Source of the DNA: Betaproteobacteria bacterium
GTDB lineage: Bacteria > Pseudomonadota > Gammaproteobacteria > Burkholderiales > Burkholderiaceae_A
Length of the DNA stretch: 39,798 bases
Direction: 5' to 3'
NCBI GenBank assembly: GCA_018969705.1
Contig: JAGWXV010000006.1
Span: 1 to 39,798 of the forward strand
Shown: in pieces, positions 1-9,083 of the stretch
Layout of the letters: each line of letters opens with the position of its first letter
How positions within the stretch are numbered: position 1 is the first letter of the stretch
Notes under the pieces: model-generated
The model's database searches: none
What the model saw: only the letters and a program-made list of their open reading frames with translations
Told to the model about the DNA's origin: nothing
Translations under genes and position numbers: made by a program

Positions 1-890
1 AGATGCATCTGCTCGGTCATGGACTGCAGGCTCTCAAAGCGGGCCTCATCACGGAGTTTTTCATGAAAGGTGACCTGCACGATTTTTCCGTAGGCATCAC
101 CAGACCAATCAAAGAGATGCACCTCCAAGAGCAGTCGGCCTGACTGCTCAATCGTTGGCCGATGGCCCAGGCTGGCAACACCGGCAATTGGCGCATCCGC
201 AAGGCCGCTCACACTCACAACGAATACACCTGACAGTAGCAGCGTGCGTGGCACTGGAATATTGAGGGTTGGATAGCCAAGATCTCGGCCCAGTTTTTTG
301 CCGTGAATCACATGACCGGAGAGAAAAACGGGATGGCCCATTAAGGCCTCAGCCTCGCGAATCTCACCACGCGCAAGCAGTGTGCGCAGACGCGAACTCG
401 AGGCGCGCTCGCCACCAGCATGCACTGCGCTGATGCAATGGACATTCCAGCCGTATTGGCCTGAGGCCTGCTGCAGCAACTCCAGGTTGCCGCGGCGTCG
501 CGCGCCGAATCGAAAATCATCACCGATTACCAATTCTTTGGCCTGCAGTGATTCAAAAAGAAATTTCTGCATAAAGTCTTCTGCAGACATCGTGGCCAGG
601 GACTGGCCAAAGCGCAGAATCCAGAGCTCATCAATGCCAAGGCCGGCCAAGATGGCGGCCTTGGCCCGCAGGCCTTGAATTTTTCCTGGCGCACTCTGGG
701 GGCTGAAATAGGAACGGGGATGGGGCTCGAAGGTCACCAGCGCGCTCTTTAAACCCTGCTGCTGGGCCAGCGTCACGGTGCGATCGATCAGGGCCTGATG
801 TCCGAGGTGAACACCATCGAAATTTCCGATCGTGACCGCGCGGCCCGAGGGCAGCCTGCGGCGAGGGGAAATTCCTTGAAAAATCAGCAT
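1..890 (-). CDS. ribF: Bifunctional riboflavin kinase/FAD synthetase (3' end beyond window)
   Basis: Own reverse-strand translation MLIFQGISPRRRLPSGRAVTIGNFDGVHLGHQALIDRT...TFEPHPRSYF...VIGDDFRFGARRRGN...GHPVFLSGHVIHGKKLGRDLGYPTLNIP...; open to the window edge so absent from the ORF track. Confidence 0.95.
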   Translation of the reverse strand, partial: MLIFQGISPRRRLPSGRAVTIGNFDGVHLGHQALIDRTVTLAQQQGLKSALVTFEPHPRSYFSPQSAPGKIQGLRAKAAILAGLGIDELWILRFGQSLATMSAEDFMQKFLFESLQAKELVIGDDFRFGARRRGNLELLQQASGQYGWNVHCISAVHAGGERASSSRLRTLLARGEIREAEALMGHPVFLSGHVIHGKKLGRDLGYPTLNIPVPRTLLLSGVFVVSVSGLADAPIAGVASLGHRPTIEQSGRLLLEVHLFDWSGDAYGKIVQVTFHEKLRDEARFESLQSMTEQMH

Positions 891-957
891 CTTATGCGGG
901 CTTTCCGGGCTGAGATCAAAACGTTGGATTATAGGGGGCCGCTAGAATCGAGGCCTT

Positions 958-1617
958 ATGAAGCGGCTATCAGTGCTGATATCGGGACGCGGTTCCAATT
1001 TGGATGCACTGCTCAGTGCAATCCAGCGCCATGGCTGGCCGATTTCGGTGGTCGCTGTGATTTCCAACCGGCCAAACGCACCCGGCCTTGAGATTGCCCG
1101 CGCTAAAGGGATCGCGACTGAGGTCCTCGACCATAGGCAATTCGCGGATCGCAAGGCCTTTGATGCGGCCCTTGCCCAGAGGCTTGAAACTCAGCGCCCA
1201 GACCTGGTGGTGTTAGCCGGGTTTATGCGGCTGCTAACCGCTGAATTCTGCGCGCGATTTCGCAATCGGCTGGTCAACATTCATCCCTCGCTGCTTCCTG
1301 CATTTAAGGGCCTGGAGACACATCAGCAGGCGCTGGATGCGGGGGTCCGGGTCCATGGCTGCACGGTGCACTTGGTGACGGCTGAGCTGGATCATGGGCC
1401 CATCCTTGCGCAGGCTGTTGTGCCGGTACATCCGGACGATACCGTCGAAGCGCTTGCCGCACGTGTGCTGAAAATGGAGCATGAGATTTATCCGATGGCG
1501 ATCGCGGCCTGGCTTTCTGGGCAGCTGATGATTCAAGAAGACCGGATCATCAATCGGGGTGAGGGCGCGTTTCCAACTGGATTTATGCCGTGCCGACTGC
1601 ACCCCGATCTCGCGTAA
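958..1617 (+). CDS. purN: Phosphoribosylglycinamide formyltransferase
   Basis: MKRLSVLISGRGSNLDALL, VVLAGFMRLL, NIHPSLLPAFKGLETHQQAL, GCTVHLVTAELDHGPI motifs. Confidence 0.95.
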   Translation: MKRLSVLISGRGSNLDALLSAIQRHGWPISVVAVISNRPNAPGLEIARAKGIATEVLDHRQFADRKAFDAALAQRLETQRPDLVVLAGFMRLLTAEFCARFRNRLVNIHPSLLPAFKGLETHQQALDAGVRVHGCTVHLVTAELDHGPILAQAVVPVHPDDTVEALAARVLKMEHEIYPMAIAAWLSGQLMIQEDRIINRGEGAFPTGFMPCRLHPDLA

Positions 1618-2909
1618 GCCGAAAGCCTGCAGCAGCAGGGCGGCTGGCGACGCTGGCAGCGTTGATCAGTAATTTGCTGGAGTTTTCGGCGCCTGCCGAT
1701 GGCACGATGTCGCGTTTTTTTAAGTCTCATCCTGAGATGGGCGCCCACGATCGGCATTTTTATGCAGAAAGTGCCTGGGCCGTGCTGCGCAATCTCAGCT
1801 GGTTTGAGCATCTCGCTCATGCGACTGCGAAAGATCGGCTCCATTGGCGGCTTGCGATCCTGGGTGTGCTGCAGGCACAGGAGCCGCTTCCTGCAGAGGC
1901 CGATCGTGATTCAACCGATCGGATCTGGCGCGAGGGCCTGCCACAAGTGGAGTCGGCTGAGGCAGATCCGTTTTTGCGCGAGAGTATTCCAGCCTGGATC
2001 GCGCAGTCTCTGATTGCTGCGATCGGAGTGCAAGAGGCGCGTGCCTGTGCGCATGCACTTCGTCAGACCGCGCCGCTGGATCTTCGCGTGAATACGATTC
2101 GGGCATCGGTGGCCGATGTGCAGGCGATGTTAAGTCGTGATGGCATTTCGGCCCAGCCTTTGGCAGTTCTTGACAGCGCATTGCGAATTGAGGGCAAGCC
2201 GGCCCTTCAGCGCAGTCGCGCGTTTCGTGAGGGATTGATTGAAGTCCAAGATTTGGGCAGTCAGATCATTGCGGCACTGGTCGCTGCACGGCGTGGAGAG
2301 TTCATTGTTGATTTCTGCGCAGGCGCTGGCGGCAAGACCTTGGCCCTCGGTTCGGCGATGGACAATACCGGAAGGCTTTACGCACTCGATACTTCTGCTG
2401 CCCGTTTGGCGCGATTTAAGCCAAGGCTTGTGCGCAGCGGGTTATCGAATGTCTGGCCGATCGCGATTTCGGGCTTAAATGACGATCGCATTAAACGTCT
2501 GTCGTCGAAGGCCCATGCCGTGTTGGTGGATGCGCCTTGCAGTGGTCTGGGCACCCTGCGCAGAAACCCCGATTTAAAGTGGCGCATTGGGCCGGAGTCT
2601 GTCGTTGCGTTGCAGGATCAGCAGGAAAAAATCCTTCGGGCGGCATCGCGGCTGGTCAAGCCAGGGGGCCGATTGATTTACGCCACCTGCAGCCTCTTGC
2701 CTCAGGAAAATGAAGAGCTAGTTGAGCGATTCTTATCGAGTTGTCCCGAATTCAGTCGGGTCCCCGCCGCCGAGGTCTTAGCGCGTCAGCGCATCAGAAT
2801 TCCGTCCGACTGGCAGCCTTTAAACGCGGCTGGCGATCTCATGCTTTGGCCCCATCGGGCGGGATCCGACGGATTTTTCGCCGCCTGTATGGTCAGGGCT
2901 GGAAGTTGA
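1590..2909 (+). CDS. rsmB: RsmB/Sun-family rRNA (cytosine-C5) methyltransferase
   Basis: DFCAGAGGKTLAL, VDAPCSGLGTLRRNPDLKW and YATCSLLPQENEE motifs; overlaps the purN end by 28 bp so the exact start is uncertain. Confidence 0.85.
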   Translation: MPTAPRSRVSRKPAAAGRLATLAALISNLLEFSAPADGTMSRFFKSHPEMGAHDRHFYAESAWAVLRNLSWFEHLAHATAKDRLHWRLAILGVLQAQEPLPAEADRDSTDRIWREGLPQVESAEADPFLRESIPAWIAQSLIAAIGVQEARACAHALRQTAPLDLRVNTIRASVADVQAMLSRDGISAQPLAVLDSALRIEGKPALQRSRAFREGLIEVQDLGSQIIAALVAARRGEFIVDFCAGAGGKTLALGSAMDNTGRLYALDTSAARLARFKPRLVRSGLSNVWPIAISGLNDDRIKRLSSKAHAVLVDAPCSGLGTLRRNPDLKWRIGPESVVALQDQQEKILRAASRLVKPGGRLIYATCSLLPQENEELVERFLSSCPEFSRVPAAEVLARQRIRIPSDWQPLNAAGDLMLWPHRAGSDGFFAACMVRAGS

Positions 2910-3007
2910 GGCAGGGGGGTGGGATAATCCCCGGGTTTTCATAACAGAAGGCCCGTTTGCCGTGGATTTTTCGGCCGTGGGCGTCAAGGGAGATCTTGTT
3001 GGACGCA

Positions 3008-4129
3008 ATGACCGCATTTCTGGAACTGCCGGCTATCGCTGTACTTTGGGATTTTGTTCGCTACGGCCTGACGGGCTGGAGCGCTGGTGCAATCGTGCTT
3101 TTTACGCTGGCGGCGACCCATCTCACGATCATTGGGGTGACCGTTTATCTGCATCGCTGCCAAGCCCATCGCGCCTTGGAGCTGCATCCACTCATCTCAC
3201 ACCCCCTGCGTCTCTGGCTTTGGATGACCACCGGAATGGTGACCAAGGAGTGGGCAGCGATTCACCGTAAGCACCACGCCAAATGCGAGACCGAAGATGA
3301 CCCCCACAGCCCGCAGACCCGCGGCATTGACGCCGTTTTATGGCGGGGCGCTGAGCTCTATCGTGTGGCAGCGGCTGATCGCGAGCTTGTAGAGCGCTAT
3401 GGCCATGGCACGCCCGATGATTGGGTGGAGCGCCATATTTATTCCCGGCACAGTGTGCTGGGCGTATCGCTCATGTTGATTGTCAATGTGATGCTCTTCG
3501 GAGTTGTCGGTGCTGCCGTATGGGCAGTGCAGATGGCCTGGATTCCTTTTTTGGCAGCTGGCGTGATCAACGGTATTGGCCACTACTGGGGATATCGCAA
3601 CTTTAAAAGCCCAGATACCAGCAGAAATATTTCGCCCTGGGGCATTCTGATTGGCGGCGAAGAGCTGCATAACAATCACCACACTTTCGCCACATCACCA
3701 AAGCTTTCCTCGAAGTGGTATGAGTTCGATATCGGCTGGCTCTATATCCGATGCCTGGCCTTTCTCGGCCTGGCCAAGCCGCGGGCACTACCCGCCGAGA
3801 TGTTTCTTGATCCCGGGCGCAATCAGATTGATGCCGACACGGTAGAGGCGGTGATCTCACACAAGTATGAGCTGATGGCCATTCTCTCGAAATCATTTAA
3901 AAAGCATGCCCGTCGTGCCCAGTTTCAGCCGGCAGTGGTCGAGAAATGGACCGAGCTTCGAAAAGAGTTTGAGACCATGTGGAGCCTGAGGCATCTGTCG
4001 GTCGAGCAGGCGGTGGCGGGCCTGCAGTCATGGTGCAATCGTGCCGAAACCTCTGGCATTGCAGCCCTTGCTGATTTTTCAAAGCGGATTCGAATGGTGA
4101 GCCCGCGTCGCACTGCCATCGCGGCCTAG
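3008..4129 (+). CDS. Membrane fatty acid desaturase (acyl-CoA desaturase family)
   Basis: Three His boxes HRCQAHR, HRKHH, HNNHH and hydrophobic segments; ATG 3008 (MTAFLELPAIAV) preferred over ORF start 2957. Confidence 0.9.
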   Translation: MTAFLELPAIAVLWDFVRYGLTGWSAGAIVLFTLAATHLTIIGVTVYLHRCQAHRALELHPLISHPLRLWLWMTTGMVTKEWAAIHRKHHAKCETEDDPHSPQTRGIDAVLWRGAELYRVAAADRELVERYGHGTPDDWVERHIYSRHSVLGVSLMLIVNVMLFGVVGAAVWAVQMAWIPFLAAGVINGIGHYWGYRNFKSPDTSRNISPWGILIGGEELHNNHHTFATSPKLSSKWYEFDIGWLYIRCLAFLGLAKPRALPAEMFLDPGRNQIDADTVEAVISHKYELMAILSKSFKKHARRAQFQPAVVEKWTELRKEFETMWSLRHLSVEQAVAGLQSWCNRAETSGIAALADFSKRIRMVSPRRTAIAA

Positions 4130-4159
4130 CGGGATTGATCGCTCCGGCGGTAAAGTGCG

Positions 4160-5851
4160 CTAGGAGTTTGCTCTTGCCTCAGGACTGCCCGGTGATTTTG
4201 CCGGGCTTTTCTTTTGTTCTGAAGATTTTTTCTTCTCTGGGCTTGCTTTATTTTTCTCAGGGTTAGCTTTTTTCTTCTCAGCGGCTTTGCGCGGCGGTGC
4301 TTTTTTCGCGGCAGGCTCAGCTGGCGGAAGGTTGGCAGCCTCAGCAGAGGATAGGACCGTGCGCTTGCCGCGCTCATCGGTCACCACAGTCTGTGTACGG
4401 GCGGGTCGAATCAAAAGCCGCTGTCCGACAACAGGTTCGCCCTCGAGCTGATTGGTGGACTTCAGATCGCTGGGACTCAGGCCATAGCGCTTTGCAATTT
4501 TTGCAAGGCTATCTTTCTTGGTAACCCGGTGATACACCGGCCCCAAGGTCTCTTTTTCAATCACACGTGATCCGGTAAAGCGTGCCAGTGTGGTCTCGAT
4601 GGCAGGCTCAGGGCTATCGAGTGCCACGGGCGCCAGCAGCACCGTGCCAGGCAGCGGCCGCGCGTTTTGTTTCAGGCTATTGGCACGGATGAGATCTTGC
4701 GGAGCGACACCGGCGCGCTTTGCCAAAGTGAGCAGGGTGTCATTTTCTTTGAGCGTGTAGGGCTTCCAGGTCACCAGCGGCAGGCCGCGGGCGATGTGGT
4801 CTTGCAGCTGCTGCTGAAAGCCGGCCGCCCGGTCTGCAGGCAGGATGATGCGATCGGTTCGGGTCACCGTTATTACCGGACGGTTCAGCGATGGATTGAG
4901 TTCGGTGAATTCGGCAATCGTCATGCCGGCAAAGCGGGCCGCCAACGATAAGTCGATGGACTGCTCCTTATCAATCACTACAAAAAATGGTCGATTTGGA
5001 ATCGCGGGCAGCGTCAGACCATGTTCATTGGCCCGTGAGAGCACATTGCGAAGGGCAATCAGCTTGGGCACATAGTTCTGGGTTTCCTTAGGCATCTTGA
5101 GACTGGCGTAATCGGTGGGCCGGCCTGCCGCCGCATTTCGCTTGCGGGCCCGCAGGACGGCGTTCTCGCCCCAGTTGTAGCTGGCCAGGGCAAGAAACCA
5201 ATCGTTATCTTGCAGCTCATAGAGCCGCTGCAAATGATCAAGCGCTGCGCGGGTGGACTCAATCACATCGCGGCGTTGGTCCATCCACCAGTTCTGCTCG
5301 AGGTCGTAGATACGGCCGGTTGACGGAATGAACTGCCAAAGGCCCGCTGCTTTGGCTTTCGAAAGGGCATTTGGCACAAACGCACTCTCGACAATCGGTA
5401 GCAGCGCAAGCTCGGTCGGCATATTGCGGGCCTCGAGCTCTTCAACAATGTGATACAGATATTTTCCGCCGCGCTCTAAGACACGTTTAAGATATTCCGG
5501 ATTCCGCAAAATCCAACGCTCGTGCTGTTCGACCAATGCAAGCTGCAAGGGCGGCATTGCGAATCCGGCAACGATGCGGTCGGTCAATACCTCATATCGG
5601 GCAGTCTGAAGAATGGGGTGCGCAGGCGCTACAGCAGTGCCGCTGCCGCCCGCACTCTTGGGCGACTCATCACGGGCCGCTGGTGCCAAGGACGCCGCAG
5701 GCCGCTCGGCTGGTCCGCGGGCCGAAGGGGGTTTCTGAGGAGCGGCTGCCGGGGTCACCGGGGCTGAGCTGCCGACAGGGGCGGGGCCCGGCGGGGCGAC
5801 CACACAGCCAGAAAGCGCGAGCGAAGCCGCCAATAGGGTTAGAGATCGCAT
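4160..5851 (-). CDS. mltD: Membrane-bound lytic murein transglycosylase D-like lipoprotein with LysM repeats
   Basis: Lipobox LALSGC, SLT motif ALLPIVESAFVPNALSKAKAAGLWQFIPSTGR, LysM-like YTLKENDTLLTLAKRAGVAPQDLIRAN and HRVTKKDSLAKIAKRYGLSPSDLKSTN; Lys/Pro/Ala-rich C-terminus. Confidence 0.9.
   Translation of the reverse strand: MRSLTLLAASLALSGCVVAPPGPAPVGSSAPVTPAAAPQKPPSARGPAERPAASLAPAARDESPKSAGGSGTAVAPAHPILQTARYEVLTDRIVAGFAMPPLQLALVEQHERWILRNPEYLKRVLERGGKYLYHIVEELEARNMPTELALLPIVESAFVPNALSKAKAAGLWQFIPSTGRIYDLEQNWWMDQRRDVIESTRAALDHLQRLYELQDNDWFLALASYNWGENAVLRARKRNAAAGRPTDYASLKMPKETQNYVPKLIALRNVLSRANEHGLTLPAIPNRPFFVVIDKEQSIDLSLAARFAGMTIAEFTELNPSLNRPVITVTRTDRIILPADRAAGFQQQLQDHIARGLPLVTWKPYTLKENDTLLTLAKRAGVAPQDLIRANSLKQNARPLPGTVLLAPVALDSPEPAIETTLARFTGSRVIEKETLGPVYHRVTKKDSLAKIAKRYGLSPSDLKSTNQLEGEPVVGQRLLIRPARTQTVVTDERGKRTVLSSAEAANLPPAEPAAKKAPPRKAAEKKKANPEKNKASPEKKKSSEQKKSPAKSPGSPEARANS
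4187..4210 (+). terminator. Putative intrinsic terminator for the desaturase gene, inside the convergent mltD-like 3' coding end
   Basis: GCCCGG-tgattttg-CCGGGC followed by TTTTCTTTTG. Confidence 0.65.
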
Positions 5852-5860
5852 TGGCGCTGA

Positions 5861-6610
5861 TTATCCGCGAAAGCTGTCTTTTTGCTGCCGCAGTTCGGCA
5901 AATGCCTGCGCGTTGGCGCACAGCAGAAAGGGGTTGGTGCTGCGCTCAACTCCGATCGTACTCGGCAGTGTAATGCGCTCTTGATCACGGAGTGATTTCA
6001 CTTCGGCAAATCGATTGGCAATCTCACGGTGATGCGGATAAGCCGCGCATGCAAAACGCAGATTGGAAAGGGTGTATTCATGGGCGCAATAGACCGCAGT
6101 CTGCTCGGGAAGGCTCGCAAGCTTTTGCAGTGAGTTCCACATCTGTTCGGCGGACCCCTCGAAAAGCCGGCCACATCCGGCCGCAAACAGCGTATCTCCG
6201 CAAAAGAGCACTGGCGCAGCTTGGTGATGGCCATAAAACGCAATATGGCCCCGTGTGTGGCCTGGAACCTCAATGACCCGCAATGTGCAGTCGAGACCGC
6301 CCAGCACAACTGAATCGCCCTCGCGCAGTGGATTGGTAATGTCGGGAATCGATTCAGCGGCAGGCCCATAAATCCGAAACGTCTCCGATAGGGAGGCGCT
6401 CTGATGAGCAGCCTTTAGGCCAGCAATTCCCCCGGTGTGGTCGCCATGGTGGTGTGTTACCAAAATCGCAGCAAGCCGCAGCCGATGGCGCTGCAGAAAG
6501 TCCAGCACCGGGCCGGCGTCGCCCGGATCGACCACCGCCGCAAGGCCCTGTTGGTCATCGGTAATCGCCCAGATATAGTTATCGGCAAATGCCGCAATCG
6601 CCTGAATCAC
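5861..6610 (-). CDS. gloB: Hydroxyacylglutathione hydrolase (glyoxalase II)
   Basis: IAAFADNYIWAI, metal motif THHHGDHTGG, GHTRGHIAFY, FCGDTLFAAGCGRLFEG; GTG start with AAGGA upstream. Confidence 0.93.
   Translation of the reverse strand: MIQAIAAFADNYIWAITDDQQGLAAVVDPGDAGPVLDFLQRHRLRLAAILVTHHHGDHTGGIAGLKAAHQSASLSETFRIYGPAAESIPDITNPLREGDSVVLGGLDCTLRVIEVPGHTRGHIAFYGHHQAAPVLFCGDTLFAAGCGRLFEGSAEQMWNSLQKLASLPEQTAVYCAHEYTLSNLRFACAAYPHHREIANRFAEVKSLRDQERITLPSTIGVERSTNPFLLCANAQAFAELRQQKDSFRG
6551..6579 (+). promoter_or_regulatory. Candidate promoter of the methyltransferase gene, inside gloB
   Basis: TTGGTC -17 nt- TATAGT, start ATG 9 nt downstream of the -10. Confidence 0.4.
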
Positions 6611-7437
6611 TGATCAATCCTTTTCAAGACTGGGGCCCATGGAGCGAGACCCCCCTGGGCCGGCGTCTCATCCAGGAGGAGCAGGCCTGGCTCGATGGCA
6701 GCCTGCAGGATGTGTTTGGATACAACGCGGTCCAGATCGGCCCGCTTCCCCTGGACGCCCTGAGAACGAATCGTATGTCATGCCGGGCCCGGATGGTATG
6801 GCCCAAAAGCGGCCAGTGTCCGCCGGCAGAAAATAACGACGATGCGGGCACGATCTCGGCGGTCGCGGGATCGGCCCATGATCTGCCCTTTTTGACGGAA
6901 AGCCTTGATTTATTAGTCCTGCCCCATACCCTGGAAATCGCCCATGATGCCCACCACCTCTTGCGTGAGGCCCAGCGTGTGCTGATCCCAGAGGGCCGGA
7001 TTGTGATCACCGGGTTTAATCCGATTAGCCCCTGGGCCTTGCGAAAGGCCTCGCGCTCGGTGACACGCTTTCCACCTTCAGGCCACTCGTGGATTTCATT
7101 GCCGCGGCTCAAAGATTGGCTGCAATTGCTTAATTTTGATCTTGGTGCGGGCGGTGCGAGCGCGTTCGGCGCATATGTGCCGCCCTTCGAATCAGAGCGA
7201 TGGCTAAATCGAATGCAGTGGATGGATCCGGCGGGCCGCCGCTGGTGGCCGATGGCCGGCGGCGTTTATTTTTTGATGGCTGTGAAACGCGTGCATCACA
7301 TGCAGCTCATCGGCCCTAGCTGGCGTGATCGCAAGGCAGTCACGGGAGCCAAAGCGGCAACGGCCTCCTCGGTGCGGCTGCATCGAAACGATTCATTAGA
7401 GCACGTAGCGGCCTCCAATGAATGCAGGGGCGGCTAG
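6589..7437 (+). CDS. SAM-dependent methyltransferase-like protein
   Basis: LPFLTESLDLLVLPHTLEIAHDAHHLLREAQRVLIPEGRIVITGFNPISPWALRK; family common upstream of rnhA in beta/gammaproteobacteria. Confidence 0.8.
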   Translation: MPQSPESLINPFQDWGPWSETPLGRRLIQEEQAWLDGSLQDVFGYNAVQIGPLPLDALRTNRMSCRARMVWPKSGQCPPAENNDDAGTISAVAGSAHDLPFLTESLDLLVLPHTLEIAHDAHHLLREAQRVLIPEGRIVITGFNPISPWALRKASRSVTRFPPSGHSWISLPRLKDWLQLLNFDLGAGGASAFGAYVPPFESERWLNRMQWMDPAGRRWWPMAGGVYFLMAVKRVHHMQLIGPSWRDRKAVTGAKAATASSVRLHRNDSLEHVAASNECRGG

Positions 7438-7440
7438 CCA

Positions 7441-7917
7441 TTGAGTAAGTCCGCTGAGGTCGTGATCCATACCGATGGCGCCTGCAAAGGCAATCCCGGC
7501 CCGGGTGGCTGGGGCGCGTTACTGGAGTATGGCAATCAAGAAAAAGAGATATTCGGTGGAGAAGCCAACACCACCAATAATCGGATGGAACTGACGGCGG
7601 TCATCGAGGCCCTGCGCTGCCTGAACCGCTCGTGCAGGATTCTGATCGTGACGGACTCACAGTATGTACAGAAGGGCGTCCAATCCTGGATGGCCCAGTG
7701 GAAACGCAAGCACTGGAAAACCTCGGCAGGCAAGCCTGTCGCAAACAAGGAGCTCTGGGAGGCCTTGGACCATGAACTTGCCCGGCATACAGTCTCCTGG
7801 GAGTGGGTCCGGGGCCATCAGGGCCATTTAGGCAATGAAAGGGCCGATTCGCTGGCCAATCGGGGCGTCGAATCCATTACCCTAGCGGCATTGGATCCCT
7901 CCTCTGCAGAGAAATAA
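7441..7917 (+). CDS. rnhA: Ribonuclease HI
   Basis: [58 protein letters not shown] start. Confidence 0.96.
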   Translation: MSKSAEVVIHTDGACKGNPGPGGWGALLEYGNQEKEIFGGEANTTNNRMELTAVIEALRCLNRSCRILIVTDSQYVQKGVQSWMAQWKRKHWKTSAGKPVANKELWEALDHELARHTVSWEWVRGHQGHLGNERADSLANRGVESITLAALDPSSAEK

Positions 7918-9059
7918 TGCAAATTCCTCAATCCGCTCGCCGCTGGGCCGTGCTCGCAATCGTTATTGCGGGCCTGATTGCTGCGAGCTTGGCCGGCATC
8001 AAAATGAATAGCCAGAGCCAGGCCCCGGCACCAAAGGCCGCGGGCGGCCCCGTGGTGATCGAGGCCGAACCAGTTCGGGTGGCCGAGCTGCTCGATGCGG
8101 TGACCGCGGTCGGAACATTGCGCTCCGCAGAGTCGGTGGTGCTGAAATCAGAAATTCCGGGCCGAATCTCGCGGATCATGTTTGCAGATGGCAGCCAGGT
8201 TGCCAAAGGCGATGCGCTAATTGTGTTTGATGCATCGGTGCAGCAGGCGCTGGTCAATCAGGCCCGGGCCGAGCGCGATCTTGCGGCCGCAAAATTAAAG
8301 CGCACAGAAGAACTCTTTCAGAAAAAATTTCTCTCAGCCGCGGCGCTTGATGATGCAAAGGCCACTGAAGAGATTGCTGCTGCCAAACTTGCGCTGGCCC
8401 AGGCCAATCTCGACAAGATGACGATTCGCGCACCCTTTGCTGGCCAGATCGGCATTCGGCAGGTCAGCGTTGGTGATTATCTGAAAGAAGGCGTTGAGCT
8501 GGTGAACCTCGAGGACCTGAGTTCAATGAAGGCGGATTTTCGAGTGCCCGAGCAGATTAGCGGTCGGCTCGCAGTGGGCCAGACCGTGCAGCTGCAGTCT
8601 GATGCATTTGCAGGCGCAAACTTTCCGGCAAAGGTCGTTGCAATCGATCCGGCTGTCGATGCTTCAGGCCGATCCCTGCTGCTGCGGGCCGAACTTCGCG
8701 ATGTCTCGCGTCGACTCAAGCCTGGCATGTTTGTACGCGTGCGGCTGGTGCTGGAGTCGCGCCCGAATGCGATCGTGATTCCCGAAGAGGCTTTGGTGAC
8801 GGCGCAGAATCGACTCACCGTTTTTAAGGTAGTGGAGGGCAAGGCGGTCGCGACGCCTGTGGTCACGGGGCTGCGGTCGCAGCTTGATCAACGTGCCGTC
8901 GTCGAGGTGATCAAGGGCTTGGCGCCCGATGATGTGGTGGTCACTGCGGGCCAAATCAAAATCCGCGGCAACAATATACCGGTCAAGATTGCTGAGCCTC
9001 CTGCAGCAAAGGGCCCTGGCGGTCCACCCGAAAAATCTCCGGCCAAGAAGGCCCCCTAA
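7917..9059 (+). CDS. RND efflux periplasmic adaptor (membrane fusion protein)
   Basis: N-terminal TM, split lipoyl/hairpin signature, IRAPFAGQIGIRQVSVGDYLKEG; start overlaps rnhA stop (TAATG). Confidence 0.93.
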   Translation: MQIPQSARRWAVLAIVIAGLIAASLAGIKMNSQSQAPAPKAAGGPVVIEAEPVRVAELLDAVTAVGTLRSAESVVLKSEIPGRISRIMFADGSQVAKGDALIVFDASVQQALVNQARAERDLAAAKLKRTEELFQKKFLSAAALDDAKATEEIAAAKLALAQANLDKMTIRAPFAGQIGIRQVSVGDYLKEGVELVNLEDLSSMKADFRVPEQISGRLAVGQTVQLQSDAFAGANFPAKVVAIDPAVDASGRSLLLRAELRDVSRRLKPGMFVRVRLVLESRPNAIVIPEEALVTAQNRLTVFKVVEGKAVATPVVTGLRSQLDQRAVVEVIKGLAPDDVVVTAGQIKIRGNNIPVKIAEPPAAKGPGGPPEKSPAKKAP

Positions 9060-9083
9060 GGCGACTCACCGCGTCGCTGCCCG

